The notes below the pieces were generated by a model. That model searched no databases, was not told where the DNA came from, and saw nothing but the letters and a program-made list of their open reading frames with translations. Shown in pieces: positions 10,616-19,528 of a stretch of DNA of 64,000 nucleotides (its first letter is position 1; every line of letters starts with the position of its first letter). The DNA lies in assembly GCA_010909725.1 (NCBI GenBank), contig JAACMV010000017.1, positions 496,001 to 560,000 on the forward strand, written 5' to 3'. The DNA comes from Picochlorum sp. 'celeri'. Lineage: Eukaryota; Chlorophyta; Trebouxiophyceae. Position numbers and translations under genes: made by a program.

Positions 10616-10899
10616 CGTCTGTTTGCCTGTTTCAGAGTATGCAAGCTTCTTTTGGACCAAGTCTACACAGTAAGAAGCATCTGATGTGGTCACCATGGAT
10701 GGGCCGCATTCAACCACGTTGAATGACTAGGAATATGTTCGAAATGTATTTCGAAATGTACATATGTACTATATTTTTGATCGAAACTTTGGGTAGGGCA
10801 TGGGTTTCATCACAGACATGAAATGTGATACAGGGCCCTGGACGGTATTTCATGCATTGTACCATCACACATACTTTATTTGTTACATACATCTATATG
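10616..10899. other. Intergenic, no gene seen
   Basis: AT-rich sequence between the tRNA remnant and the stop of the next minus-strand gene. Short open frames on both strands show no motif. Confidence 0.5.
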
Positions 10900-11991
10900 T
10901 CATGACACCCGTCGTCTGCACCACAGAAGGATCCTTTGTTGTACAAATACGAGGAAAGAAAGGACATATCGCAATCCCATTGAGATGGAGGAAAGCAGGG
11001 CACAGCATGCGTCCCACCAAACCCAAGGCCATTCTTGGGCGAACAAGAATCGGAAGCCGAAGTTAATCATTCGCCTGGTTCTCTTGCCGTGTGGAAACAA
11101 GATGTCCAGCACCGAAAATGCCAACTTGTTCACCTTCCTGGATGCATACCGAGGTCCCCCAGGTTGCGTGAGTGAGTAGATGGTTCCCTGTAAACGAATC
11201 CTAGTCGAGGTCCGGAGCATACCTATGAACTTTCCCACCAATTTCAGCCTGTATAGGTATTGCATACAAGCTTGATCTGCCCTGATGTCTTTGGCAAGGG
11301 CATCAACAATTCTAGCAATCACGAAATCAATCAAATCTTCTCCTCCTTTTTCATTCAACTCGTCCAAAATTCTACTAAATTCGACATCTTCCTGGACGTA
11401 ATAAGGCATGAAGGACACCGAGAGACCTGTGAGGTTCTCCTCTACATGCTCATGTGTCAAAACCATCCGCAGAATAAAAGTATACAAAGGCTCAAATGCC
11501 ATGGATGACGTCTCCACATCTCCCAGAAAGAGCTGTCGGGCGCCGGATATTAGAATATTCAAGTGTTTCAGTCGTTCATCAGCCCCCCCTGCATCTGGAT
11601 GAACCAGTAACCATTGATGAAGGAGCAGGGCAAATATTGGAGCTGTGAATGGCTGCCCCCACAGTTTCTTGCATACCGATAGTAATTCGTCCCCAGTCGA
11701 TGGATGACTCGAGAAGAATGGTGCCAATACCTCGTACCACCTCGTGTTCGCATCAGAATGGCCGGTGCTCTCGCGAGCAGCTGCATTCAACGTCCCAGTG
11801 ATATCTGCAAAGACCTCGCTGCATACGATATCCCTATCCTCTTTCTGCTCCGCCTGTGTGGCCAGTCCTAGTTTGCGTATAATTTCTTTAGATAAAACTG
11901 TTTTTATTTTACAATCTGCAGTGCTGTCATCGTTCTTGATTTCCCTCTGTTTCCTCTTCGCTGAGGAAGACGGAGAAAACAGGCGTCGCAT
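10900..11991 (-). CDS. Conserved-looking protein with C-terminal membrane segment, 363 aa
   Basis: Intronless. The N-terminal 35 residues are basic and Ser-rich (MRRLFSPSSSAKRKQ), which could be an organelle leader. The body is helix-rich (residues 60-270), with DITGTLNAAARESTG and LLLHQWLLVHP segments that resemble an uncharacterised green-lineage family; I recall no function for it. Residues about 325-355 are strongly hydrophobic (MGLRYVLSFLVFV), then a basic end, which suggests a tail anchor. It starts 61 bp downstream of the neighbouring lipase stop on the same strand. Confidence 0.65.
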   Translation of the reverse strand: MRRLFSPSSSAKRKQREIKNDDSTADCKIKTVLSKEIIRKLGLATQAEQKEDRDIVCSEVFADITGTLNAAARESTGHSDANTRWYEVLAPFFSSHPSTGDELLSVCKKLWGQPFTAPIFALLLHQWLLVHPDAGGADERLKHLNILISGARQLFLGDVETSSMAFEPLYTFILRMVLTHEHVEENLTGLSVSFMPYYVQEDVEFSRILDELNEKGGEDLIDFVIARIVDALAKDIRADQACMQYLYRLKLVGKFIGMLRTSTRIRLQGTIYSLTQPGGPRYASRKVNKLAFSVLDILFPHGKRTRRMINFGFRFLFAQEWPWVWWDACCALLSSISMGLRYVLSFLVFVQQRILLWCRRRVS

Positions 11992-12052
11992 CTATGTCGT
12001 CGACTGTCGTGCCATCCTGTCTGCATTAGTTACATTGAATAAATAAATACAA

Positions 12053-14125
12053 CTATCGACTTAATACGTACTCCAACACCTCTTCTCGAATGGCGTAGCA
12101 CATGTCCAGATGCCCTGCATTGAATTCTTTGTATGACACTTCCACCCCAGCATCCTTCATGGCCTTGTAGTGCCGCATGACGTCGGCTTTGTTGATGACA
12201 CCGTCACGAGATCCTGCTACCAAATCGATAGAAATGCCTTGCAAAGCGCCATAATGCTCTGCGACATTCGGTGGTTTGGGCACCCCATACTTCTTCATGT
12301 TGACGCTTTTTGATCCATAATCGTACATTTCAAACTCTCCAGTTCGAATCAGCTGTATCAGGTGCGCCCCTGTGTGAACCGAAAGTGCTGGCATCGACGC
12401 TACGGCATAATGAGGCATCTGCAGAGCTCTGTCCCATTCGCTGGAATCTCCGTTGAACAGCAGGCGCAGTGCTGCCCTTGTCAGCTCATTCAATGCTGGA
12501 ATCTGGTGAAGGTCTGTCGACAATTTGAATGTGATATAGCGCAGTAATGATGATGGAATATACGCAGGTGCCCCAACCCCAGGCCTATAAGCATTCAAAA
12601 ATCTCATGATGATTGGCAAGACATGATAGAAAGGCAGTGCTATGGTTGGGTAATTCTTGTGAAACCCCGCTGGTGTAAGCAAAACCATTTTCGAAATTCG
12701 ATGCGGTTGACCCAAGATGCCACACATGACGGCGTACATCAGTACAGAGGCGGCTCCTAGAGAATGCGCAACAACCTTCAACCTGTATGGCTGAGAGGAG
12801 TCATTCTGAAGAGGCATGGTTCGTTCATAATACGATGAGGAGGATCCCTTTGTTGCTCGTGTCGGCGTGGTCGTTATTATATTCTTTTTTGGCTTCTCTC
12901 TGTCTTTCGAGCTCGAAAGCCGACGAAAGTCCACCTTCCCTTCCAACGACGTGGGGACGGAAGTTTCTGTGTTCTCTGCACTGAAAAGCTCTGGGTTGCT
13001 ATTACTCCGACCATGATTTGCATATTGGGTTCTCCTCCGGGACGCCGTGAGCTCAGATCTCTTTACGGAATCAATCCGCGATATGAGAGCGGTGATATCT
13101 TCCATGGCTAATTCATTTATGCTGTATGCCCAATACGAGGCTGCCGTCTTCCCTGGCTGTACGTGAGCCCTGGGCGGATTTGCCCGGCAGTTTCCAAGCC
13201 ACACGTCAGCGCCAGCATCATACGCTGCAAAAGCTTGGGATCCTTGAGGCCCATTGCATACCCACCCTAGAGATGTGTCCAGCACGCCATGTTGGAAAAA
13301 GACCACCTCCTTTGAGTTTTTCCTGGGAATCCGCTGCATGGTCAGAATATAGCCATCCCGTGTTTGAACAACGTGCTCTTCCAACGGATACCCAGATTGC
13401 AAAATGACATCACTCGGTGTCCACACATTTAAATCTTCCCATTGACCAGCTATTCCGAATCTTCGCGAAGACACGTTTTTCGCATCCACTTTGCCAATAA
13501 GAACAAACTGAATGAGGCCTCTCAATGCTGCAAATACAATTTCCACACCGAGCTCCAACCACACCTTGACAGACTCAAGAAGACCTCGCCGCTCCATTCT
13601 CTCCGAGACTCCAAATCCGTAAGGTCTCTCGAACAAGTCACTCCCGCTGCGCCTCATCCCATGTTTTTCTGGCCCCTTCCTTCTCCCCTTCAAGACATCC
13701 AAGTCCCACCACCATGAAGAAGGGTCGCGACTCTGATAGAGAGCCTGCTCTGGCATTGAGGCGCTTTTAATCATTCCCCTCTGTTCTATTACAGCATTCA
13801 AGGTGCTATTTGTTCCATTCTGCGCCCAGAAACTGCTCCATGCCTCAGACCTCCTCTTCCTCCTTGGAGACGTCTTTTTCTTCCCATAAAAACCTCTGTC
13901 GATGAACAAGGCCACAAAGACCAGAGCCATCCCGTTGATAACCCTACCAAAAAAGGAGAATGTCTCACGAATCGCTGCCTTGGTACTCTCCTCTGCTGTC
14001 GTCATGACGTTGTCGACAAACCACTGTGCAAAGGGGGAAATGAACACTGCGTGAACCCAGTGGAAGAGTATCAGAGCGGCCCATACTGGCACCCCTGCAG
14101 CTCTTTGAATGGACTGTAAACCCAT
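12053..14125 (-). CDS. Acid-lipase / steryl-ester-hydrolase family lipase, 690 aa
   Basis: Intronless. The N-terminal 60 residues contain a membrane segment (PVWAALILFHWVHAVF) and a second one near residue 57. The alpha/beta-hydrolase lid-type lipase begins around residue 235 with an AB-hydrolase-lipase domain (HVVQTRDGYILTMQRIP) and the HGxLD motif (FFQHGVLDTSLGW). The nucleophile motif is AHSLGA rather than GHSxG. The C-terminal Asp (AGSRDGVI) and His (NAGHLDM) complete the triad. About 80 residues of Ser/Arg-rich insert separate the oxyanion region from the nucleophile. The family hydrolyses triacylglycerols or steryl esters. Two TGTAA-like signals lie downstream (near 12025). Confidence 0.85.
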   Translation of the reverse strand: MGLQSIQRAAGVPVWAALILFHWVHAVFISPFAQWFVDNVMTTAEESTKAAIRETFSFFGRVINGMALVFVALFIDRGFYGKKKTSPRRKRRSEAWSSFWAQNGTNSTLNAVIEQRGMIKSASMPEQALYQSRDPSSWWWDLDVLKGRRKGPEKHGMRRSGSDLFERPYGFGVSERMERRGLLESVKVWLELGVEIVFAALRGLIQFVLIGKVDAKNVSSRRFGIAGQWEDLNVWTPSDVILQSGYPLEEHVVQTRDGYILTMQRIPRKNSKEVVFFQHGVLDTSLGWVCNGPQGSQAFAAYDAGADVWLGNCRANPPRAHVQPGKTAASYWAYSINELAMEDITALISRIDSVKRSELTASRRRTQYANHGRSNSNPELFSAENTETSVPTSLEGKVDFRRLSSSKDREKPKKNIITTTPTRATKGSSSSYYERTMPLQNDSSQPYRLKVVAHSLGAASVLMYAVMCGILGQPHRISKMVLLTPAGFHKNYPTIALPFYHVLPIIMRFLNAYRPGVGAPAYIPSSLLRYITFKLSTDLHQIPALNELTRAALRLLFNGDSSEWDRALQMPHYAVASMPALSVHTGAHLIQLIRTGEFEMYDYGSKSVNMKKYGVPKPPNVAEHYGALQGISIDLVAGSRDGVINKADVMRHYKAMKDAGVEVSYKEFNAGHLDMCYAIREEVLEYVLSR

Positions 14126-14424
14126 TCACTTTTCTATTCAACGTCCTGCGCCGTATGAAGCCAACCAAAGTCCTGTGGCATTGTTTGTTTGTTGTTGGAG
14201 GGATGGCACGAAAGCTGTGCCTGTCCTTGTACGAGCTGCGCGTCGTCTTTCCTTTACTTGATCAACATTATAGTACGTATAGAGAGACAAAGCGGTACGT
14301 TGTGCCACAAATGGATTTCCAGAGGCGCCTCTCCTAATTTCGAATATTGCAATCAAGAATTGAACCTTTTCAGCCAGATATCTGGCAACAGGGGCAGATC
14401 GAGGCATTTCAATCACCAAGTACC

Positions 14425-15417
14425 ATGCTGAAATCTCATTGTGGGCAATCTACGACACGTTACGCTTGGCCTTTATTGTCGGCTGATGCTCTGGCAGTGT
14501 GCCGAAGCGCCAGACAAAGTCGCCTCGCAAGGGAACGAATAGTCGCCATATATGCCAGCAACAAGGGATCTGAGGACACGGAAGACGAAGATAATGATTT
14601 AATTGCTCGATTGAAAGCTGCTGAAGAGGAGGCGAAGGCTCTCAAGCAGGAGTTGAACAGGGTTCAGGCTGCAACCACAAAAGCTGAAGAGGGAGCACCT
14701 GGCACGAAGGCCCCACCATCCGCTGTTTCTCGAATTGATGGAGCTGATCTTCGCCGTGAGACTTTATCTTTTGTGGAGAACAAACCAAGAAATTGGCTAA
14801 GTGAGAGTGACATAGAGTTTTTTACCGGAGGAGGGCCAAGTGAGGCAGGCACTCAGACTGGTTCTGGGCAAGGGGTGGATGCGTCCAAATCCAGCGAGGA
14901 TGCGGTCGTTCAGAGACGACTAGCGATCGGCATAGGGCTCTCTGTGGTGTTGGGCGCATTCGCATTGGTTCCAACAGAGAAGCTGCAACCCCCACCATCC
15001 AAGCCTCTTTTTTTCTACTTGGTTCCATTGATCCGGACACAGGAGATTTTAAAAGAGGTGATAGATATTCTACCAGATGGGGATTATGACAAGCTTCGTA
15101 CTTTGCTGTCTCGGATCGAAGGAGCTCCAAATAACGTGCAGGAGAATTTGAAATCTGCCGTTGCATCCATCTCTGATGCTCGCATTGCAGGAAAGGCAGA
15201 CCTGATCGCCAGGGATGCATATGAATACTTAAAAGGCATCGATTACCAGACATACTACGAGTCGAGATCAATGGAAGGCCAACAATTAAAAGAAATGTTT
15301 GATTTTTCCAGCAATAGTGCACAAGCAGCTCAAAGAAAGCTGGAAGAGTTCTTGAGCCTGATGCCAGAGGATGAGGTGATGGCTGCAAGGCAGCAAGTGT
15401 CTCAGTCGTATTATTAA
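14425..15417 (+). CDS. Predicted plastid-targeted membrane protein with helical C-terminal domain, 330 aa
   Basis: I use the ATG at 14425, which gives a Ser/Arg-rich, acid-poor leader of about 46 residues, as in plastid transit peptides; the frame is open further upstream. A coiled coil (RLKAAEEEAKALKQELNRV) follows, then a linker. Two arginines precede a hydrophobic span (RRLAIGIGLSVVLGAFALVP), which may be a membrane anchor or thylakoid signal. The C-terminal 130 residues are amphipathic helices (IDILPDGDYDKLRTLLSRI) of the kind seen in PsbQ-like lumenal proteins. Function is unknown to me. The stop is 36 bp from that of convergent ERO1, with a very AT-rich shared spacer. Confidence 0.65.
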   Translation: MLKSHCGQSTTRYAWPLLSADALAVCRSARQSRLARERIVAIYASNKGSEDTEDEDNDLIARLKAAEEEAKALKQELNRVQAATTKAEEGAPGTKAPPSAVSRIDGADLRRETLSFVENKPRNWLSESDIEFFTGGGPSEAGTQTGSGQGVDASKSSEDAVVQRRLAIGIGLSVVLGAFALVPTEKLQPPPSKPLFFYLVPLIRTQEILKEVIDILPDGDYDKLRTLLSRIEGAPNNVQENLKSAVASISDARIAGKADLIARDAYEYLKGIDYQTYYESRSMEGQQLKEMFDFSSNSAQAAQRKLEEFLSLMPEDEVMAARQQVSQSYY

Positions 15418-15453
15418 ATAATAAATATAAATATATAGAATTTAATGGTAAAC

Positions 15454-16932
15454 TCAGTGCGTCTTCCATCCATACGGCAGCTCATTGTGGGTCAAATCTT
15501 TGATTGCCCCCAATCCCTGTGGATGGTCTCCAGGATTCGCAAGCCGTAAGCTGAGACTCCGCACTGTCTCCACAGACGACGACAAACGCTCTAAAAGGTT
15601 CACGAGCGCTATGACTTCGTTTCTTTCCAGGATCAGGTTATTCGTTCCTGGAGACCCCGAGCATGTTTCTGACGAAAACAGGATTTTTAAAGATGTTGCA
15701 ATTCCCAGAAACTGTAATTTGCCCCACATCTTGCACTTCTCGCACCCAACACAGTCCATGGCGCGAGTGATATTCTGGAATGACGCTTGCAAATCTTGTT
15801 TCAACTCGTCAGCTCCTTTCCCTTTCCAGAGACGGCCTTCATCAAAGGGAACAGGACACGAATGCCGAAGATCCTTATTGTCCACCAACATTGTCATCAG
15901 CTTTTGTGTGTGTTGATCTTCTTTAGGGTACCCAGTATCATAGCTGACATTTTTTAGGATTGGACTAGCTTTGACTACGGCACGCAAGACGAACAAGTAC
16001 GTGAAGTACAAGTTCTCAACTCGCTCCTTGACATCTGGATTTCCTAATCTGGCTTCAAACATTTCCAGGTTGGGGCCCCATGTCTGTGTTGCCTCATCAA
16101 TCAGATAGTCACCCACAATATGTGCGGTAATTGAGGAGTGGATGCCAGATATCAGCCGATAAAACACTTTTTTCTCGTCTGGTACATCTTCATCATGGAT
16201 TCCCTCAAAGCACTTTTGCTCGTATATAGCCTTCCATACCCTGTTCGCGTGCTCGCCCTTGTATCCAGTATATCTTTCTCCATTTCGAAGAAGATTCACG
16301 TATGTATACTCATAACCATTCTCCTCGGGCATCCAGGGATTCTTGTACCCCTTCCAGTCTTTCACTTCGAGCAATTTCGTCTTAATATCCGGCAAAATCG
16401 TCCTATCAACATGCGACTCCTGCTCAACTTCATCACACGATTCTCCTTCTTTCCATGGCTTTGGAACCTCATCTGACTCGCATTCGCATACCGAGCAGTC
16501 TTTCAGAGAGCACATGCCATCATCTGGCCACAGTGGACATTCACAATACAAGTCAGTTTTAAAATACCTGAAAAACGGTGTCTGGACCAACTCCTGCAAG
16601 ATCGACTTCATACTGTTTAAATTCATCCTCTCCACCGCAGCATATGAGCAGCAGCAGTGAGGGACGAATCCTTCCAACTGACAAGCAGCCTTCTGCTCCC
16701 ACGTGGAGGGGTCCACGACGTTGCCCCCGCACGTGCAAGAATCTGCGTTCACCGCAGTATCCTGTCGACGAGGAATTGGAATCTTTTCTGAAATTTTCTT
16801 AAGAAATTCATTGTGTTTCAAGACATCCGCCACAGCATGCTGAGCCTTTTCGAACAAGAAAATGTTGTTCAACGACAAAAAGATGGCTGCGAGAGCCACA
16901 AGAGCATGCAGATAGCCATTAAGTTTTATCAT
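15454..16932 (-). CDS. ERO1: Endoplasmic oxidoreductin ERO1, 492 aa
   Basis: Intronless. An N-terminal hydrophobic segment (residues 6-26) serves as ER signal anchor. The regulatory and shuttle Cys-rich region follows (CTCGG, CCCSYAAVE, DCSVCECE). The FAD-binding core contains residues YTGYKGEHANRVW and SGIHSSITAHI. The active-site CxxC is in MDCVGCEKCKMWGKLQ. ERO1 passes electrons from protein disulphide isomerase to O2 through FAD in the ER lumen. Length and motif order agree with plant and yeast homologues. Confidence 0.95.
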   Translation of the reverse strand: MIKLNGYLHALVALAAIFLSLNNIFLFEKAQHAVADVLKHNEFLKKISEKIPIPRRQDTAVNADSCTCGGNVVDPSTWEQKAACQLEGFVPHCCCSYAAVERMNLNSMKSILQELVQTPFFRYFKTDLYCECPLWPDDGMCSLKDCSVCECESDEVPKPWKEGESCDEVEQESHVDRTILPDIKTKLLEVKDWKGYKNPWMPEENGYEYTYVNLLRNGERYTGYKGEHANRVWKAIYEQKCFEGIHDEDVPDEKKVFYRLISGIHSSITAHIVGDYLIDEATQTWGPNLEMFEARLGNPDVKERVENLYFTYLFVLRAVVKASPILKNVSYDTGYPKEDQHTQKLMTMLVDNKDLRHSCPVPFDEGRLWKGKGADELKQDLQASFQNITRAMDCVGCEKCKMWGKLQFLGIATSLKILFSSETCSGSPGTNNLILERNEVIALVNLLERLSSSVETVRSLSLRLANPGDHPQGLGAIKDLTHNELPYGWKTH

Positions 16933-17459
16933 TTCGGAAAATGATGAGGCTTGTAGGCCGATTCACCGCAGTCACGAGAGTTGAAGAGCACCGAACGATT
17001 GATCTCGGTCAACAGTTACAACTCCTGGACGTTTTCCTTCCTATAGAACCTTCAAAGGAGGTATACGCCTGAAACAAAAAAATTCACAATTAAAATGTAT
17101 TTGGACTAGCATTCGCTCATGGAATTCACGAAAGCGAGCATCTATGCGGCACCTGACGATGAAAAAGAAAGACGGAAAAGGACACGTATCCGCCTTTCTC
17201 GAGAGGAGAAGAGATCTCTCAGGAATGAGATTGCGAAAACTGGCAACGAGATGTGAATGCAGCCATCAATCTTGCCATGATTGTTTTTTCCTGTGGGATT
17301 GAGAAGTCAATGATGACTGATGGAGAAAGCAGAAGTCTTTGAAAGACCTCAGGAGTTCTTCATGAAGCATGATGAGACAAAATAAAGTCACATTGCTACA
17401 TGCATGTGATTTCCGGATGTAGTGACATTGCCGAGGTTATATAAGAGGCGAAAAGTATG
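16933..17459. other. 527-bp spacer between two minus-strand genes
   Basis: Holds one short plus-strand open frame (17119-17256, listed separately) and the ERO1 promoter. GGTTATATAAGAGG at about 17434-17447 is TATA-like on the plus strand but has no gene placed to use it. Confidence 0.45.
17119..17256 (+). CDS. Possible small basic protein, 45 aa
   Basis: An ATG-to-TGA frame with strongly charged composition (EKERRKRTRIRLSREEKR), unusual for random spacer sequence. No homologue comes to mind. It may be one exon of a larger gene or chance. Confidence 0.25.
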   Translation: MEFTKASIYAAPDDEKERRKRTRIRLSREEKRSLRNEIAKTGNEM

Positions 17460-19187
17460 TCATTTTTTTTGGAAGAATTTTGCAATGCTGTTGGCACGCT
17501 TCTTCTTTGCGCCATCATATGCTTTCAATACCTTTTTGACACCGCTCGACAGGCCTTTCTGGGATAATTCCTCGTAGGTCAACCATTGCATTTCTATATC
17601 CTCCGGGAACGAGTCCGGAATTGACCCTACAAGGCACAATTCTTCAATCACCATGGTCATTCGAATGTGAGAGAAAACATGCACAGCCTCTCCAAGCTGA
17701 TTTCTCTCCATCACTCGAATGGTCTCCGATGAAAGATATGGAAGCTGTATAGTTTCTGTCAAATATGAATCAAGAACGCTTTGAATTTCCTTCGTGGAAG
17801 CCGAGGCATCCACATGCTGCAGAGGAAACTCCCATAGACCTGCAAGCAGCCCACCAGCAGGCCTCTTGACCAAGAGAAACTTCCCAGATGTCTTTTTTGT
17901 CTTTTCTTTTGGATCTGGGATGATGCGCAGCACTGTGATGCCCACTCTTTCCTCTCTTTTCTGAGGTTTCACGCTCTTCGATGGGTAGTCTGTGACAGGC
18001 ACTCCCGACAACCGTGCCTTGCACAAGTCTGACACAGGGCATGCTTTGCAGGCTGGCTTCCCATTTGGTATACAGACTGTGGCACCCAATTCCATGAGGG
18101 CTTGGTTGAAGTCTCCTGGGCGCTCACGGTCCAGGGCCTTTTGAGCCAAATCAGCAAACAGCTTTACCATACCAGTATTTTTCGGATCCCCTGCAATTTT
18201 CCTCAACCGAGACAACACTCTGACAACATTGCCATCTACAACAGCCACCTCTTCTCCACACGCTGTGGATGCAATGGCACAGCTTGTATAGGCACCAATT
18301 CCCGGTATCTTTTGCAAATCTTTAGCACATCTGGGAAATTTTCCATCGAGATCGTTCATCACATACTTGGCCCCTTCTAATAGATACCTTGCTCTCCTGT
18401 AGTATCCAAGGCCTGCCCACATCTCGTTCACCTCGTCCTGAGTCGCCTTCGCTAGGTCACCCACCGTGGGCCACTTTTTTATCCATCTCGTAAAGTACTC
18501 GCAGACACGAGAAACCTGGGTCTGTTGTGACATAATCTCACAAACCCACACATAGTATATAAAGTCGTCATCTGGGAGATCAAGGGGAGCAGCCACCAGC
18601 CCCTGCTTCCTGTATTCCTCTATCGTATCCTTCTCAAGCTTTGAATGTGCATTTCGCCTCCAAGGAAGAACTCTATGGTTCGCGTCGTACCACTCCAATA
18701 ACGCCTTTCGAAGCCTTGGGAGCTCTGTCTCGCCATCAAAGAGACAGTCCTCCAAATCCGGTACCACCAAAGGCTCTGCAGCATCCAGCGACGCACCTCC
18801 CCGGCTTTTCAGCAACAAACGCCTCTTTTTTGGCTTGCCACGCCCCTCCAGCACCACCGAGTCCTCACTTTCCTCAGAAGACTCTGGAGGAGGAGGAGAC
18901 GACGAACCTTCAGGCTCAAGATCAACCTCATCCTCCCGTGAAGCCTCCTCCTCCTCCTCCTCCTCGCTGGACCCAATGACAAAATCAGGGTCTTCTTCTC
19001 CCTTCTTACTCGCCATCGATCTGTAAATCCAGCGACTTCCTTCAACTCGAGGACAATTCAAATTCAAATCATGAAAGCGTGCTCTGATTCCTCTGAAACA
19101 CAGCAACGCGTTTGAAACTCGTGTTACAACTAATGAAGAAATTTTCAACGAAGTTTTGGGAATGAAATGAAAAAATACGCCACCCAT
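17460..19187 (-). CDS. MUTYH: Adenine DNA glycosylase MutY/MUTYH, 575 aa
   Basis: Intronless. A basic leader plus an acidic Glu/Ser-rich stretch precede the glycosylase; a second start at 19016 (MASKKGEED) would drop the first 57 residues, which look like an organelle presequence. The catalytic domain shows the MutY helix with catalytic Glu (WVCEIMSQQTQV), helix-hairpin-helix LQKIPGIGAYTS, catalytic Asp in VVDGNVVRVLSR, and the 4Fe-4S Cys cluster (C-x6-C-x2-C-x5-C beginning CIPNGKPACKAC). A NUDIX-like C-terminal domain recognises 8-oxoG. It removes adenine mispaired with 8-oxoguanine. Confidence 0.95.
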   Translation of the reverse strand: MGGVFFHFIPKTSLKISSLVVTRVSNALLCFRGIRARFHDLNLNCPRVEGSRWIYRSMASKKGEEDPDFVIGSSEEEEEEEASREDEVDLEPEGSSSPPPPESSEESEDSVVLEGRGKPKKRRLLLKSRGGASLDAAEPLVVPDLEDCLFDGETELPRLRKALLEWYDANHRVLPWRRNAHSKLEKDTIEEYRKQGLVAAPLDLPDDDFIYYVWVCEIMSQQTQVSRVCEYFTRWIKKWPTVGDLAKATQDEVNEMWAGLGYYRRARYLLEGAKYVMNDLDGKFPRCAKDLQKIPGIGAYTSCAIASTACGEEVAVVDGNVVRVLSRLRKIAGDPKNTGMVKLFADLAQKALDRERPGDFNQALMELGATVCIPNGKPACKACPVSDLCKARLSGVPVTDYPSKSVKPQKREERVGITVLRIIPDPKEKTKKTSGKFLLVKRPAGGLLAGLWEFPLQHVDASASTKEIQSVLDSYLTETIQLPYLSSETIRVMERNQLGEAVHVFSHIRMTMVIEELCLVGSIPDSFPEDIEMQWLTYEELSQKGLSSGVKKVLKAYDGAKKKRANSIAKFFQKK

Positions 19188-19528
19188 CAGCTCCCCAGGG
19201 TCTGTTCAGAGGATGCCACACTCCGTAAATAGATACATAAATATCCGGATCCGGATGCTGGCCACTCGGCATTCGAGTATATGGTCCCTTGTTGCACACG
19301 CCCCTCCACACAATGTATATGATATAAAATTTACAGAGAGATATTGCCAAAGTTTGCTGGTTTTGAGTGAGTACAGAGAAACACCAACGACGCGTCTCGT
19401 GTCGGAGAGAGAGAATATTCTTCTGTAAAGCTTCGTGTCGGGCAATTGATACGCATTTTTTGCTATAAAATACTACGTTATTATTGGAATATATCGTCTG
19501 TGAACACGAATAGTGATACCGCCAAAGG
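19188..19528. promoter_or_regulatory. Divergent promoter region, MutY / CDPK-like kinase
   Basis: 341 bp between two starts. TATAAAA at 19464-19470, about 60 bp upstream of the kinase ATG, is a plausible TATA box for the plus-strand gene. Nothing comparable is clear for MutY. Confidence 0.5.

Noticed and set aside
10800..11179. Plus-strand frames downstream of the tRNA remnant
   Set aside because: They overlap the 3' end of a better minus-strand gene and have no recognisable domain.
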